The notes below the pieces were generated by a model. It was given only the letters and a program-made list of their open reading frames with translations. It was not told the origin of the DNA and did no database searches. A DNA stretch of 5,266 nt from Actinomycetes bacterium (lineage in GTDB: Bacteria > Actinomycetota > Acidimicrobiia > Acidimicrobiales > Acidimicrobiaceae): assembly GCA_021785315.1 (NCBI GenBank), contig JAJYFX010000168.1:1-5266 (forward strand), read 5' to 3'. Position numbers and translations under genes: made by a program. Below, piece after piece: positions 1-5,266 of this stretch. How positions within the stretch are numbered: the first letter of the stretch is position 1; every line of letters starts with the position of its first letter.

Positions 1-1964
1 ACCGCCAGGCGGATCAGAGTCTGGAGCCGCTTCCCAAGCCGTCGATCGACACCGGCGCCGGCTTGGAGAGAATACTTCCGATTTTGCAGGGTGAAAGTTC
101 GGTGTATGACACTGATGCGGTCAAGCCGATTCTGGAGGTTGCTTCCGAGGTAACTAAAACCAAGTACGGCAAGTCGGATGCCAGCGATACTGCGCTGCGT
201 ATTATGGCGGATCACGCCCGGTCGATGTCTTTCCTAGTAGCCGATGGTGTCTATCCTTCAAACGAAGGCCGTGGCTATGTGCTGCGAAGGATAATTAGGC
301 GCGCCGCGCTCCGGTCATTTAGTCTCGGGGTCGAGAAGTCGGTCACGCCTCAGCTGGTAGAATCGGTCGTTTCTGTCATGGGGCAGGCCTACCCTGAGTT
401 GACGGAGAACAAGGATTTTATTATTTCAGTAATCGCGCGCGAAGAGGAGCGATTCCGAAACACATTGAAGTCGGGGAGCGTTTTGCTCGACCAAGAGCTC
501 GAGACAAATGCGTTGGTATCGGGCGAGGCGGCCTTTAAGCTGCACGATACATATGGATTCCCCATAGAGCTGACTGAGGAGATCGCCGCAGACCGCGGTG
601 TGGGCGTGGATAAGCATGGTTTTGATTCCCAGATGAAGGTTCAGAAGGAGCGGGCGCGTGCAGCTGGCAAAGAAGGGGGCCTGGACCCTGAGCTGGCTGA
701 GCAATACCGTGAAATTCTCGAACAGTTCGGGATAACCTATTTTTCTGGTTATGATCGGGTGTCGGATTCCGGCCGCCTGGTGGGAATTGTCAAGAGGGCA
801 AAATCTGGCGAGGTGGAGCTTTTCTTTGACCGGACTCCTTTCTATGCGGAAAGCGGGGGTCAGGCTGGCGATACCGGGCAGATCACATCGGACGGCGCCA
901 CCATTAAGGTACTCGACACCACCTTTGCATTGCCGGGACTGATCAGACATCGGGCAAAGATAGTTTCTGGGTCGGTCGCTCTTGGCCAGATCGCGGATTT
1001 GGAGATTGATACTGAACGCAGAGCTGCCATTATGCGCAATCACACCGCAACCCACCTTTTGCACTGGGCATTGCGGGAAGTATTGGGAGATCACGTTAAA
1101 CAGCAGGGCAGTCTGGTCGCTCCTGATCGCTTACGGTTCGATTTCTCGCACTGGGCTCCGGTGTCCGAAGAGCAGCTTTCAGCCGTTGAGAACCTTGTCA
1201 ACAGGGAAATCCTTTCGAATCAGGAGGTCACTGTAGAAAAGACGTCAAAGTCTGAAGCTCTCGAAAAGGGAGCGATAGCTTTCTTCGGCGACAAATACGG
1301 CGATGAGGTGAGAATGGTCCGGGCCGGGACCAAGTCTCTGGAGCTCTGCGGCGGAACGCACGTTGCCAACCTTGCGGCGATAGGTCCGGTGGCGATCTTG
1401 TCAGAGAGTTCCATCGGGGCGAACACAAGGCGAATAGAAGCCGTGACTGGTCTTGTCGCCATAGAGCATTTCAACGCGACCAGTAAGATTCTTAAAGTTG
1501 CAGCTGAAGCACTTCGCGCTAGTCCTGATGAGCTGATCTCCAAAATCGAGGCTCTAAAGGATCGCGAGGGTGAGCTTTCGAGCCAGGTTAGGGCGCTGCA
1601 GGCAAGGGAGCTGACCGCTATTTCAAATGAGCTCGTCAAGGAAGCGAAAAAGGGGCGAATCCTGGCGAGACGTGACGGGATGAGTCCTGATCTCATGCGT
1701 GAACTAACGTTGCTTGCGAGGTCCAGCCAGGGAATCGATGCAGTCGTTTTGATTGGTACTCCAGACGGCGAAAAGGCTTCCATCGTTGCTGCCGTGAACC
1801 AAAGCAGTGGTCTAGTGGCGTCTGATCTTTTAAGGCAGGCTGCAATTCTGCTTGGCGGGGGTACCGGACGGCAGGCGGAGTTCGCCCAGGCCGGAGGCAA
1901 AAATCTAGCCAAGATTGATGAAGCGTACAAGGTGATCGAGTCGCTACTCTTCGAGGGAGAATAA
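1..1964 (+). CDS. alaS: Alanyl-tRNA synthetase, 5'-truncated by the window edge
   Basis: Class II synthetase that attaches alanine to tRNA-Ala in the cytoplasm and hydrolyses mischarged Ser/Gly-tRNA-Ala. The frame is already open at base 3 and gives 653 residues before TAA; about 220 N-terminal residues (class II motifs 1 and 2) appear to be missing compared with the roughly 875-residue family. Numbering from base 3: SIDTGAGLER at 14-23 is class II motif 3; residues 70-101 carry the conserved ADGVYPSNEGRGYVLRRI block; RTPFYAESGGQAGDTG at 277-292 opens the editing domain; H347 and H351 (HTATH) with C449 and H453 (CGGTH) are the four zinc/editing ligands; about 495-550 is helical and coiled-coil-like; GGGTGRQAEFAQAGGKN at 618-634 marks the C-Ala domain. 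All visible key residues are present and the frame is unbroken. A TTG at 63 lies inside motif 3 and is not the start. First visible gene of an alaS-ruvX-mltG cluster. Confidence 0.97.
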   Translation, partial: RQADQSLEPLPKPSIDTGAGLERILPILQGESSVYDTDAVKPILEVASEVTKTKYGKSDASDTALRIMADHARSMSFLVADGVYPSNEGRGYVLRRIIRRAALRSFSLGVEKSVTPQLVESVVSVMGQAYPELTENKDFIISVIAREEERFRNTLKSGSVLLDQELETNALVSGEAAFKLHDTYGFPIELTEEIAADRGVGVDKHGFDSQMKVQKERARAAGKEGGLDPELAEQYREILEQFGITYFSGYDRVSDSGRLVGIVKRAKSGEVELFFDRTPFYAESGGQAGDTGQITSDGATIKVLDTTFALPGLIRHRAKIVSGSVALGQIADLEIDTERRAAIMRNHTATHLLHWALREVLGDHVKQQGSLVAPDRLRFDFSHWAPVSEEQLSAVENLVNREILSNQEVTVEKTSKSEALEKGAIAFFGDKYGDEVRMVRAGTKSLELCGGTHVANLAAIGPVAILSESSIGANTRRIEAVTGLVAIEHFNATSKILKVAAEALRASPDELISKIEALKDREGELSSQVRALQARELTAISNELVKEAKKGRILARRDGMSPDLMRELTLLARSSQGIDAVVLIGTPDGEKASIVAAVNQSSGLVASDLLRQAAILLGGGTGRQAEFAQAGGKNLAKIDEAYKVIESLLFEGE

Positions 1965-1971
1965 GCGGCAA

Positions 1972-2394
1972 GTGCGTTTTGTCGGTTTGGACTATGGTCG
2001 CAAGAGGATAGGGGTTGCGGTTTCCGACTCCCAGGGACGAGTAGCATTGCCGGTGCAGTCGTTTTTAAGGAGCAAGGATCACAAAGGCGATATCCGCAAG
2101 CTGGCCAACCTGATCAAAGAATACGAACCTGCCAAGATCATCGCTGGGAATCCGGTCGGATTGTCTGGCTATGCAGGAGCTAGTGCGCAGGCCGTTCAGC
2201 AGTTCTTGTCTGAGCTGTCGCGCGAGGTGGAGGTGGAGATAGTGCTCCACGATGAAAGATTCAGCACTTCGGAAGCTTCGAAACGCCTGCGGGAGGCCAA
2301 CATGTCTGCCAAAGCCCAGCGTTCGGTCATTGACGCTTCGGCTGCCGCAGTGATTCTCCAGAGTTGGCTGGATGGCAGGATGGCAAAGCCGTGA
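1972..2394 (+). CDS. ruvX: RuvX/YqgF family RNase H-fold putative pre-16S rRNA nuclease
   Basis: A 140-residue protein, the usual length for the YqgF/RuvX family, which has a RNase H-like fold and is associated with 5' maturation of pre-16S rRNA (a Holliday-junction resolvase role has also been proposed). Visible motifs are FVGLDYGRKRIGVAVSD at the N-terminus, the AGNPVGLSG loop (58-66, in place of the common GLPLNMNG type), HDERFST (93-99) and DASAAAVILQ (121-130). D7, E95 and D121 match the expected acidic metal-binding triad. It starts with GTG 7 bases after the alaS stop; the purine-rich GAGGGAGA at 1953-1960, inside the end of alaS, is the only Shine-Dalgarno candidate and sits rather far away (11 bases). 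The tight spacing implies co-transcription and perhaps translational coupling with alaS. Family assignment is secure; the exact substrate is inferred from the family. Confidence 0.95.
   Translation: MRFVGLDYGRKRIGVAVSDSQGRVALPVQSFLRSKDHKGDIRKLANLIKEYEPAKIIAGNPVGLSGYAGASAQAVQQFLSELSREVEVEIVLHDERFSTSEASKRLREANMSAKAQRSVIDASAAAVILQSWLDGRMAKP
2377..2383 (+). promoter_or_regulatory. Ribosome binding site deciding the mltG start
   Basis: AGGATGG lies 7 bases before the GTG at 2391. This favours 2391 over the in-frame TTG at 2364, which has no good Shine-Dalgarno sequence ahead of it, and gives a GTGA overlap with the ruvX stop, typical of translational coupling. Confidence 0.5.
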
Positions 2395-3494
2395 CTTTCG
2401 ATCGGGTCGAGCTTAATCATTTAGCACCGGGTGGTCAAGACCTGCCTGGTTGGCGGCCGAGCCGGGCAGAGTTGAGGCGGCGGCGGCGCAATAGGGGACG
2501 ATGGTTCATTACTAGCCTCGTAATATTGCTGCTTGTCGCTGTGCTTGCTCCTTACGGTTACTACCGGTCGCAGGTCGGCGGCGGATCGTCAAAAATATCC
2601 GTAACGGTGTCTGCAAGCCCCGGGGAAGGATTGGGCCAATTTGCAGGAGATTTGGCCTCCAAGGGAGTTATCGGATCCACTCTCATATTCAAAATTTGGC
2701 TTCAGACGCAGTCATCGGTGGTATTGCAAGCGGGAGCTTATACGTTCAAAAAGGACGATCCGTTCTCTCGTGTTCTAGCTACCTTAAAAAAGGGACCAGC
2801 ACTTGATAGGCTCGTCATTCCTGATGGACTGACTCTGAGCCAGATTGCCGCGAAGGTCGGCGAACTGCCCCAGCACAATGCCGCGCATTTTTTACAGGTT
2901 GCAAATTCCGGCCAGGTTCGCTCGCCATTCGAGCCGACTTCTGTAAACTCGCTCGAAGGCCTTCTCTATCCTGATACCTATAGTTTCGATCCGGCAACCT
3001 CCGATAAAAGCATTTTGCAAATGATGGTCACTGCTTTTGTGACCCATGCGCGCAGTCTCGGACTCACTCCACAAACCAAGAGCCACGGTCTGGACGCATA
3101 CCAGCTGGCGATTTTGGCGTCAATAGTTGAGAAAGAGGCTGTCTATCCAGGGGATGCCGCAAAGGTGGCCAGGGTGATTCTCAATCGGCTCGCCCAGAAG
3201 ATGAAGCTGCAGCTTGATTCGACGGTTATATATGCCCTTGGTAACACCGTCACCCATCTCTCTCTGGCTGATCTCCAAGTGAAATCGCCGTACAACACGT
3301 ATCTCATCAATGGCCTTCCGCCGACTCCGATCTCATTGCCCTCAGAAACTGCACTACAGGCTGCGCTGAAGCCAGCTTCTGGGAACTGGCTGTACTACGT
3401 GGTTGTAAATAAAAACGGAGCTGAGGCATTTTCGACAACCTATGCGGATCAGCTGGCAAATGAGAAATTAGCCAGCAGCAATGGGCTGGGTTAG
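2391..3494 (+). CDS. mltG: Endolytic murein transglycosylase MltG (YceG-like)
   Basis: Inner-membrane lytic transglycosylase that cleaves nascent glycan strands and is thought to end chain elongation. From the preferred GTG the product is 367 residues. A basic cytoplasmic tail with an Arg cluster (about 22-37) precedes one membrane helix (about 38-57, WFITSLVILLLVAVLAPYGY); the rest is extracytoplasmic. Residues about 69-190 form the LysM-like part, ending in EGLLYPDTYSF (189-199), the usual lead-in to the catalytic half. ILASIVEKEA (241-250) contains the conserved glutamates, with E247 the likely catalytic acid by comparison with E. coli MltG; then ARVILNRL, LQLDSTVIYAL, YNTYLINGLPPTPIS (301-315) and the terminal AFSTTYADQ complete the family pattern. 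A longer product from TTG 2364 would add only nine residues with no conserved feature. It overlaps ruvX by 4 bases, so it is very probably co-translated with it. No defects seen. Confidence 0.94.
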   Translation: MTFDRVELNHLAPGGQDLPGWRPSRAELRRRRRNRGRWFITSLVILLLVAVLAPYGYYRSQVGGGSSKISVTVSASPGEGLGQFAGDLASKGVIGSTLIFKIWLQTQSSVVLQAGAYTFKKDDPFSRVLATLKKGPALDRLVIPDGLTLSQIAAKVGELPQHNAAHFLQVANSGQVRSPFEPTSVNSLEGLLYPDTYSFDPATSDKSILQMMVTAFVTHARSLGLTPQTKSHGLDAYQLAILASIVEKEAVYPGDAAKVARVILNRLAQKMKLQLDSTVIYALGNTVTHLSLADLQVKSPYNTYLINGLPPTPISLPSETALQAALKPASGNWLYYVVVNKNGAEAFSTTYADQLANEKLASSNGLG

Positions 3495-3496
3495 GC

Positions 3497-3706
3497 ATGG
3501 AGAAGGGTCCGGGCACTGGCTCGGATAAGGTTGAACATTGCTGTGCCGCAGATTTAGATAGCCAAGAAAACCAGGTGCCATCTTGCCGGCCTTACGCAGG
3601 AACATCCTGGAAATTCTGGGCGACAGGTTTATCTGGCAGCCAGAAGCTTCTGTATCTTGAAGGGACCGATTTTAGAGGAGGACATTATGAGCTACCATTC
3701 GCCTGA
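3497..3706 (+). CDS. Candidate leader/small ORF in the mltG-aroE gap, unrecognised
   Basis: A 69-codon frame opening with ATG two bases after the mltG stop and ending 20 bases inside aroE in another frame. I recognise no family, there is no clear Shine-Dalgarno sequence, and no membrane segment is apparent. Its only notable trait is the stretch PYAGTSWKFW (TAC 3593, TGG 3608, TTC 3614, TGG 3617), with four aromatic codons in nine, directly ahead of an aromatic-biosynthesis gene. The position just after a stop codon would allow translation by re-initiation. It may well be a chance open frame; listed because it covers most of the 192-base gap. Confidence 0.18.
   Translation: MEKGPGTGSDKVEHCCAADLDSQENQVPSCRPYAGTSWKFWATGLSGSQKLLYLEGTDFRGGHYELPFA
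3531..3560 (+). promoter_or_regulatory. Weak sigma-70-like promoter candidate for aroE
   Basis: TTGAAC (3531-3536) and TAGATA (3555-3560) are separated by 18 bases, a partial match to the housekeeping -35/-10 pattern. It lies in the 192-base gap and would give an aroE leader of roughly 120 bases. Matches this weak occur often by chance; the gap size is the main reason to consider a promoter here. Confidence 0.2.
3632..3652 (+). repeat. Two overlapping inverted repeats upstream of aroE
   Basis: TCTGGC-A-GCCAGA (3632-3644) and the perfect 12-base palindrome CAGAAGCTTCTG (3641-3652) overlap by four bases, ending 21 bases before the aroE Shine-Dalgarno sequence. The CCAGAA shared between them (3640-3645) could also pair with TTCTGG at 3614-3619. 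They could be an operator or competing RNA stems; no T-rich tail follows, so a plain terminator is unlikely. One perfect 12-base palindrome is expected by chance in a window of this size. Confidence 0.3.
3674..3681 (+). promoter_or_regulatory. Strong Shine-Dalgarno sequence fixing the aroE start
   Basis: AGAGGAGG contains the full AGGAGG core and sits 5 bases before ATG 3687. It is much the strongest ribosome binding site in the window. It rules out the in-frame TTG at 3657 and outweighs the weaker GGAG ahead of ATG 3741. Confidence 0.75.
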
Positions 3707-4604
3707 GCAATCTGCTGCGACGGTATATGGAGACCGGCTTATGATTCACCAGCGGTCGATGAGTGTTTTTCCCTGGCCAACTGGCGTAACCAAAGTGTTT
3801 GCAGTCATTGGAGATCCCATTGACCATTCACTTTCACCAGTGCTATTGAATGCGGCATTCACGGCGGCAAAGCTGGATGCGGTCTTTGTAGCTCTGAAGG
3901 TCACTCGGGAGCATCTGGAAAGTGCTTCCTACGGAATCCGTTCCACGGGAATTGCCGGTCTGTCTGTGACAATGCCTCATAAGGAGAGCATAATTGGCCA
4001 TCTCGACCGGGTAACAGAGCGTGCCCGGAGGCTGAACTCGGTCAACTGCGTCTTTTGGGACGATGGTGAGCTTGTCGGGGACTCCACCGATGGCCCCGCA
4101 CTGGTTTCTTCCCTGGAGTCAGACCTCACAGAGAGCATTGCCGGGAAATCGGTGATGATCATGGGGACAGGTGGCGCCGCGCGGGCAATAGTGTTGTCTC
4201 TGGAAGAGGCTGGCGTAAGTGAGATTGTGGTAGTTGGCAGGCGTGATGAGGCAGTATCCAAAGTTGTGGCGCTGGGTCGGCCAGTAGCTCATGCGGGTAC
4301 AGTCCAGGATGCCGGGAACGTGGATATCATTATCAATGCCACAAGTATTGGGATGGCTGAGACAGACGGTGAGGGACGAAGCCCAATTCCCGCTGAGCTC
4401 ATCGAGAGCAGGCACTTTGTGTGCGATATCATTTATTATCCCGCGATGACTCCGCTGTTGGCGGATGCGCGGGCTGCCGGTGCTAGGTTTTCCAACGGTA
4501 TTGGAATGCTGGCTCATCAAGCCGCCAGGGCATTTTGGATATGGACCGGACATGAGCCTCCGCTTGATGTGATGCTTCATGTAGTTCACTCGCGCGGCCA
4601 TTAG
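3687..4604 (+). CDS. aroE: Shikimate dehydrogenase (NADP+)
   Basis: Reduces 3-dehydroshikimate to shikimate with NADPH, the fourth step of the chorismate pathway, in the cytoplasm. The product is 305 residues. VIGDPIDHSLSP (40-51) supplies the shikimate-binding serines S48 and S50; GLSVTMPHK (91-99) ends in the catalytic lysine K99; LNSVN (116-120) supplies the conserved Asn; GDSTDG (131-136) ends with catalytic D135, with Ser at the site that is Asn in the common GDNTDG form. The cofactor half has the glycine-rich loop MGTGGAARA (159-167), VVVGRR (181-186) where other members have an Asn-Arg-Thr-like motif, and INATSIGM (216-223). DIIYYPAMTPLL (247-258) and NGIGMLAHQAARAFWIWTG (270-288) are the C-terminal signatures. 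About 36 residues precede VFAVIGDP, more than usual; ATGs at 3741 and 3759 could give shorter forms, but the ribosome binding site favours 3687. The position after mltG fits actinobacterial gene order. Confidence 0.96.
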   Translation: MSYHSPEQSAATVYGDRLMIHQRSMSVFPWPTGVTKVFAVIGDPIDHSLSPVLLNAAFTAAKLDAVFVALKVTREHLESASYGIRSTGIAGLSVTMPHKESIIGHLDRVTERARRLNSVNCVFWDDGELVGDSTDGPALVSSLESDLTESIAGKSVMIMGTGGAARAIVLSLEEAGVSEIVVVGRRDEAVSKVVALGRPVAHAGTVQDAGNVDIIINATSIGMAETDGEGRSPIPAELIESRHFVCDIIYYPAMTPLLADARAAGARFSNGIGMLAHQAARAFWIWTGHEPPLDVMLHVVHSRGH

Positions 4605-4623
4605 ATACGCGCACGAGGCTTTC

Positions 4624-4716
4624 ATGGCGGACGGATATTTGCAGATCAAGAGACCTTTGATGAATCATGTCCAGCGCGGAAACGACGAGAAGGCTCAGGG
4701 CCAGAGAATCCGTTAA
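4624..4716 (+). CDS. Possible 30-residue small protein after aroE
   Basis: ATG 4624 is preceded by GAGG (4615-4618) at 5-base spacing and lies 19 bases after the aroE stop, so it would be in the aroE transcript. The product is short, hydrophilic and basic (begins MADGYLQIKRPL, ends QGQRIR), with no signal, membrane segment or recognised motif. A 30-codon frame is easily random; only the ribosome binding site and operon-like position support it. Confidence 0.2.
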   Translation: MADGYLQIKRPLMNHVQRGNDEKAQGQRIR

Positions 4717-4852
4717 GACATGCTTTCCCGAATGAGAACGTGGCCGGGGCGCGCAAACCGTGTCGGACTCAAGAAGGAAAGCCCGCACTCGGGATTGCTC
4801 GACACACGTGATCTGGACTACTGGAACCGCCTGGAGGGAACCCGTTCAGCGA

Positions 4853-4951
4853 GTGTCATTGCTGGGCGCAGCTATCGGGCTGATTCTTACGTCGACCAAA
4901 AATATTTCTGCCAGGCCAGCGCTTCTAGCCTTGAGACCGAAGCAGTGGCCG
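4853..4951 (+). pseudogene. Possible 5' fragment of a UbiA-family prenyltransferase gene
   Basis: In this frame the sequence reads VSLLGAAIGLILTS and then ISARPALLALRPKQWP. The LRPKQW element resembles the N-terminal signature (RPRQWxKN) of UbiA-family proteins, including actinobacterial decaprenyl-phosphate phosphoribosyltransferase. After the Trp/Pro codons (4946-4951) the resemblance stops: the expected Lys-Asn and hydrophobic helix are absent and the frame runs antisense through pspAA. If real, this is a gene start cut off by rearrangement or by an assembly join. The evidence is one short motif read by eye; start codon and ribosome binding site are unclear (GGAGGG at 4833-4838 is 14 bases from GTG 4853). 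Chance is a serious alternative. Confidence 0.22.
4914..4950 (-). terminator. Imperfect hairpin after pspAA, candidate terminator
   Basis: GGCCAGCGCTTC (4914-4925) and GAAGCAGTGGCC (4939-4950) can pair at 10 of 12 positions around a 13-base loop. The hairpin starts 9 bases past the pspAA stop on the - strand and is followed, after about 10 bases, by the T-rich ATATTTTT. The T-run is too far away for a textbook rho-independent terminator, but position and stem suit the end of a - strand transcript. It could also stop + strand reads. Confidence 0.35.
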
Positions 4952-4959
4952 GCGTGCTG

Positions 4960-5232
4960 TTACTCGTGCGGCTCCTCTTCGAGCATCTTCTGTGCCTGTT
5001 CGATCGTCATATCATGCGAAGGAACGAGGAGATCTGACGATCTAAGATCGCTCGCAGGCAGCTCCTTGCCGACCGCGTGGATAAGCTTAATGAGCTCGTC
5101 AATGGACTTGGCGAATGTATCCGAATCGTTCTGGGTAATTGCATTGTCGAGCGCCTCGTCCAGGCTGTCAAGCGCCGGCTTCACCGAAGCGGGAACTTCG
5201 TATACTGAATCGCCGGTGATCCTGATAACCAT
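4960..5232 (-). CDS. pspAA: PspA-associated protein PspAA-like
   Basis: A 90-residue acidic, soluble protein with no signal peptide or membrane segment. The start MVIRITGDSVYEV, the acidic helical middle (about 16-56) and SSDLLVP (65-71) followed by a DMTIEQAQKMLEEE helix match my recollection of PspAA, a small actinobacterial protein usually encoded next to PspA, the membrane-stress effector; its biochemical role is poorly defined. Family length is about 90-95, so it looks complete, though its end (EEEPHE) lacks the GLIPG-like tail I recall in others. Start: ATG 5232 has no strong Shine-Dalgarno sequence, and the frame stays open upstream to the window edge, so a longer product or fusion cannot be excluded. 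Another frame upstream ends with TGA at 5239-5237, 4 bases before this ATG, which could be the end of a preceding gene such as pspA; too little is visible to identify it. It is convergent with aroE and so transcribed separately. Confidence 0.72.
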   Translation of the reverse strand: MVIRITGDSVYEVPASVKPALDSLDEALDNAITQNDSDTFAKSIDELIKLIHAVGKELPASDLRSSDLLVPSHDMTIEQAQKMLEEEPHE

Positions 5233-5240
5233 GGTGTCAG

Positions 5241-5254
5241 CGCTGCCAGCAGCG
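5241..5254. repeat. Short inverted repeat upstream of pspAA
   Basis: CGCTGC-CA-GCAGCG has 6-base arms around 2 bases and lies 8 bases upstream of the pspAA ATG. It could form a small RNA stem near the ribosome binding region or be an operator half-site pair. Such repeats are common by chance. Confidence 0.2.
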
Positions 5255-5266
5255 ACGCCTTTTGGT

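Larger units (their letters stand above)
4605..4959. other. 355-base gap between convergent aroE and pspAA
   Basis: I see no intact gene of a known family, tRNA, insertion sequence or CRISPR repeat here. It holds a 30-codon ORF with a reasonable Shine-Dalgarno sequence (4624-4716), a short UbiA-like peptide in frame with 4850-4951, and an imperfect hairpin (4914-4950) near the pspAA stop. No strong rho-independent terminator follows aroE. The gap is long for a simple convergent junction, so it may contain decayed coding sequence. Confidence 0.5.

Noticed and set aside
426..1094. 222-codon open frame on the - strand
   Set aside because: Antisense to well-conserved alaS editing-domain sequence, with no recognisable motif.
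1220..2047. 275-codon open frame on the - strand
   Set aside because: It lies almost entirely antisense to the conserved C-terminal half of alaS, is rich in Ser/Ala/Arg in the manner of shadow frames, and matches no family I know.
4591..4612. GCGCG/CGCGC inverted repeat spanning the aroE stop as a terminator
   Set aside because: Only five base pairs with an 11-base loop and no T-run.
4119..4649. - strand open frames across aroE and its 3' end (also 3977-4261 and 4483-4788)
   Set aside because: They overlap the NADP-binding half of aroE, whose motifs are intact; their translations show no family features.
4772..4792. GAAGGAAAGCCCGCACTCGGG resembling the start of an RNase P RNA conserved region
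   Set aside because: Only a short superficial similarity; the other conserved RNase P RNA blocks are not found nearby.
4926..4937. AGCCTTGAGACC resembling a cobalamin-riboswitch B12 box
   Set aside because: The preceding conserved elements of the riboswitch are missing and no cobalamin-related gene follows.
4605..4959. Possible tRNA gene in the long gap
   Set aside because: I found no T-loop GTTCGAATC-like sequence on either strand and no cloverleaf arms.
4720..5037. 105-codon + strand ORF in the aroE-pspAA gap
   Set aside because: No Shine-Dalgarno sequence, no recognisable domain, and its last 78 bases are antisense to pspAA. The neighbouring frame carries the more interesting UbiA-like peptide.

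Overview
The window looks like a stretch of chromosome from an actinobacterium (Actinomycetota). The main reason is gene order: alaS, ruvX, mltG and aroE lie in a row on the + strand, an arrangement known from actinobacteria (Mycobacterium tuberculosis Rv2555c to Rv2552c is the example I recall). A PspAA-type gene, a family I know mainly from actinobacteria, lies on the opposite strand. By eye the base composition is moderate rather than very GC-rich. The GDSTDG form of the AroE signature recalls Acidimicrobiia-like lineages, but the class is a guess.

Layout. Positions 1-1964 hold the 3' three quarters of alaS (alanyl-tRNA synthetase); the 5' end lies outside the window. ruvX (1972-2394) follows after 7 bases. 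mltG (2391-3494) overlaps the ruvX stop by 4 bases if the GTG start preferred here is right. A 192-base gap then leads to aroE (3687-4604), which has a very strong Shine-Dalgarno sequence. Positions 4605-4959 (355 bases) have no convincing intact gene. A small pspAA-like gene (4960-5232, - strand) faces aroE tail to tail, and its upstream partner, probably pspA, would lie beyond the right edge.

How the genes work together. alaS charges and proofreads tRNA-Ala. RuvX is a RNase H-fold nuclease-like protein linked to pre-16S rRNA processing. MltG is a membrane-anchored lytic transglycosylase that cuts nascent peptidoglycan. AroE makes shikimate for aromatic amino acids. They share a transcription unit rather than a pathway, and the short spacings support co-transcription of at least the first three. 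PspAA belongs to a separate envelope-stress unit.

The window is mostly ordinary housekeeping sequence and I found no convincing new system. Two places deserve a second look. The mltG-aroE gap has a possible leader reading frame with a cluster of aromatic codons and overlapping inverted repeats just ahead of an aromatic-pathway gene. The aroE-pspAA gap contains a short + strand peptide that resembles the start of a UbiA-family (decaprenyl-phosphate phosphoribosyltransferase-like) protein and loses the resemblance just before the pspAA stop; this could be a gene remnant, a rearrangement or assembly junction, or chance.
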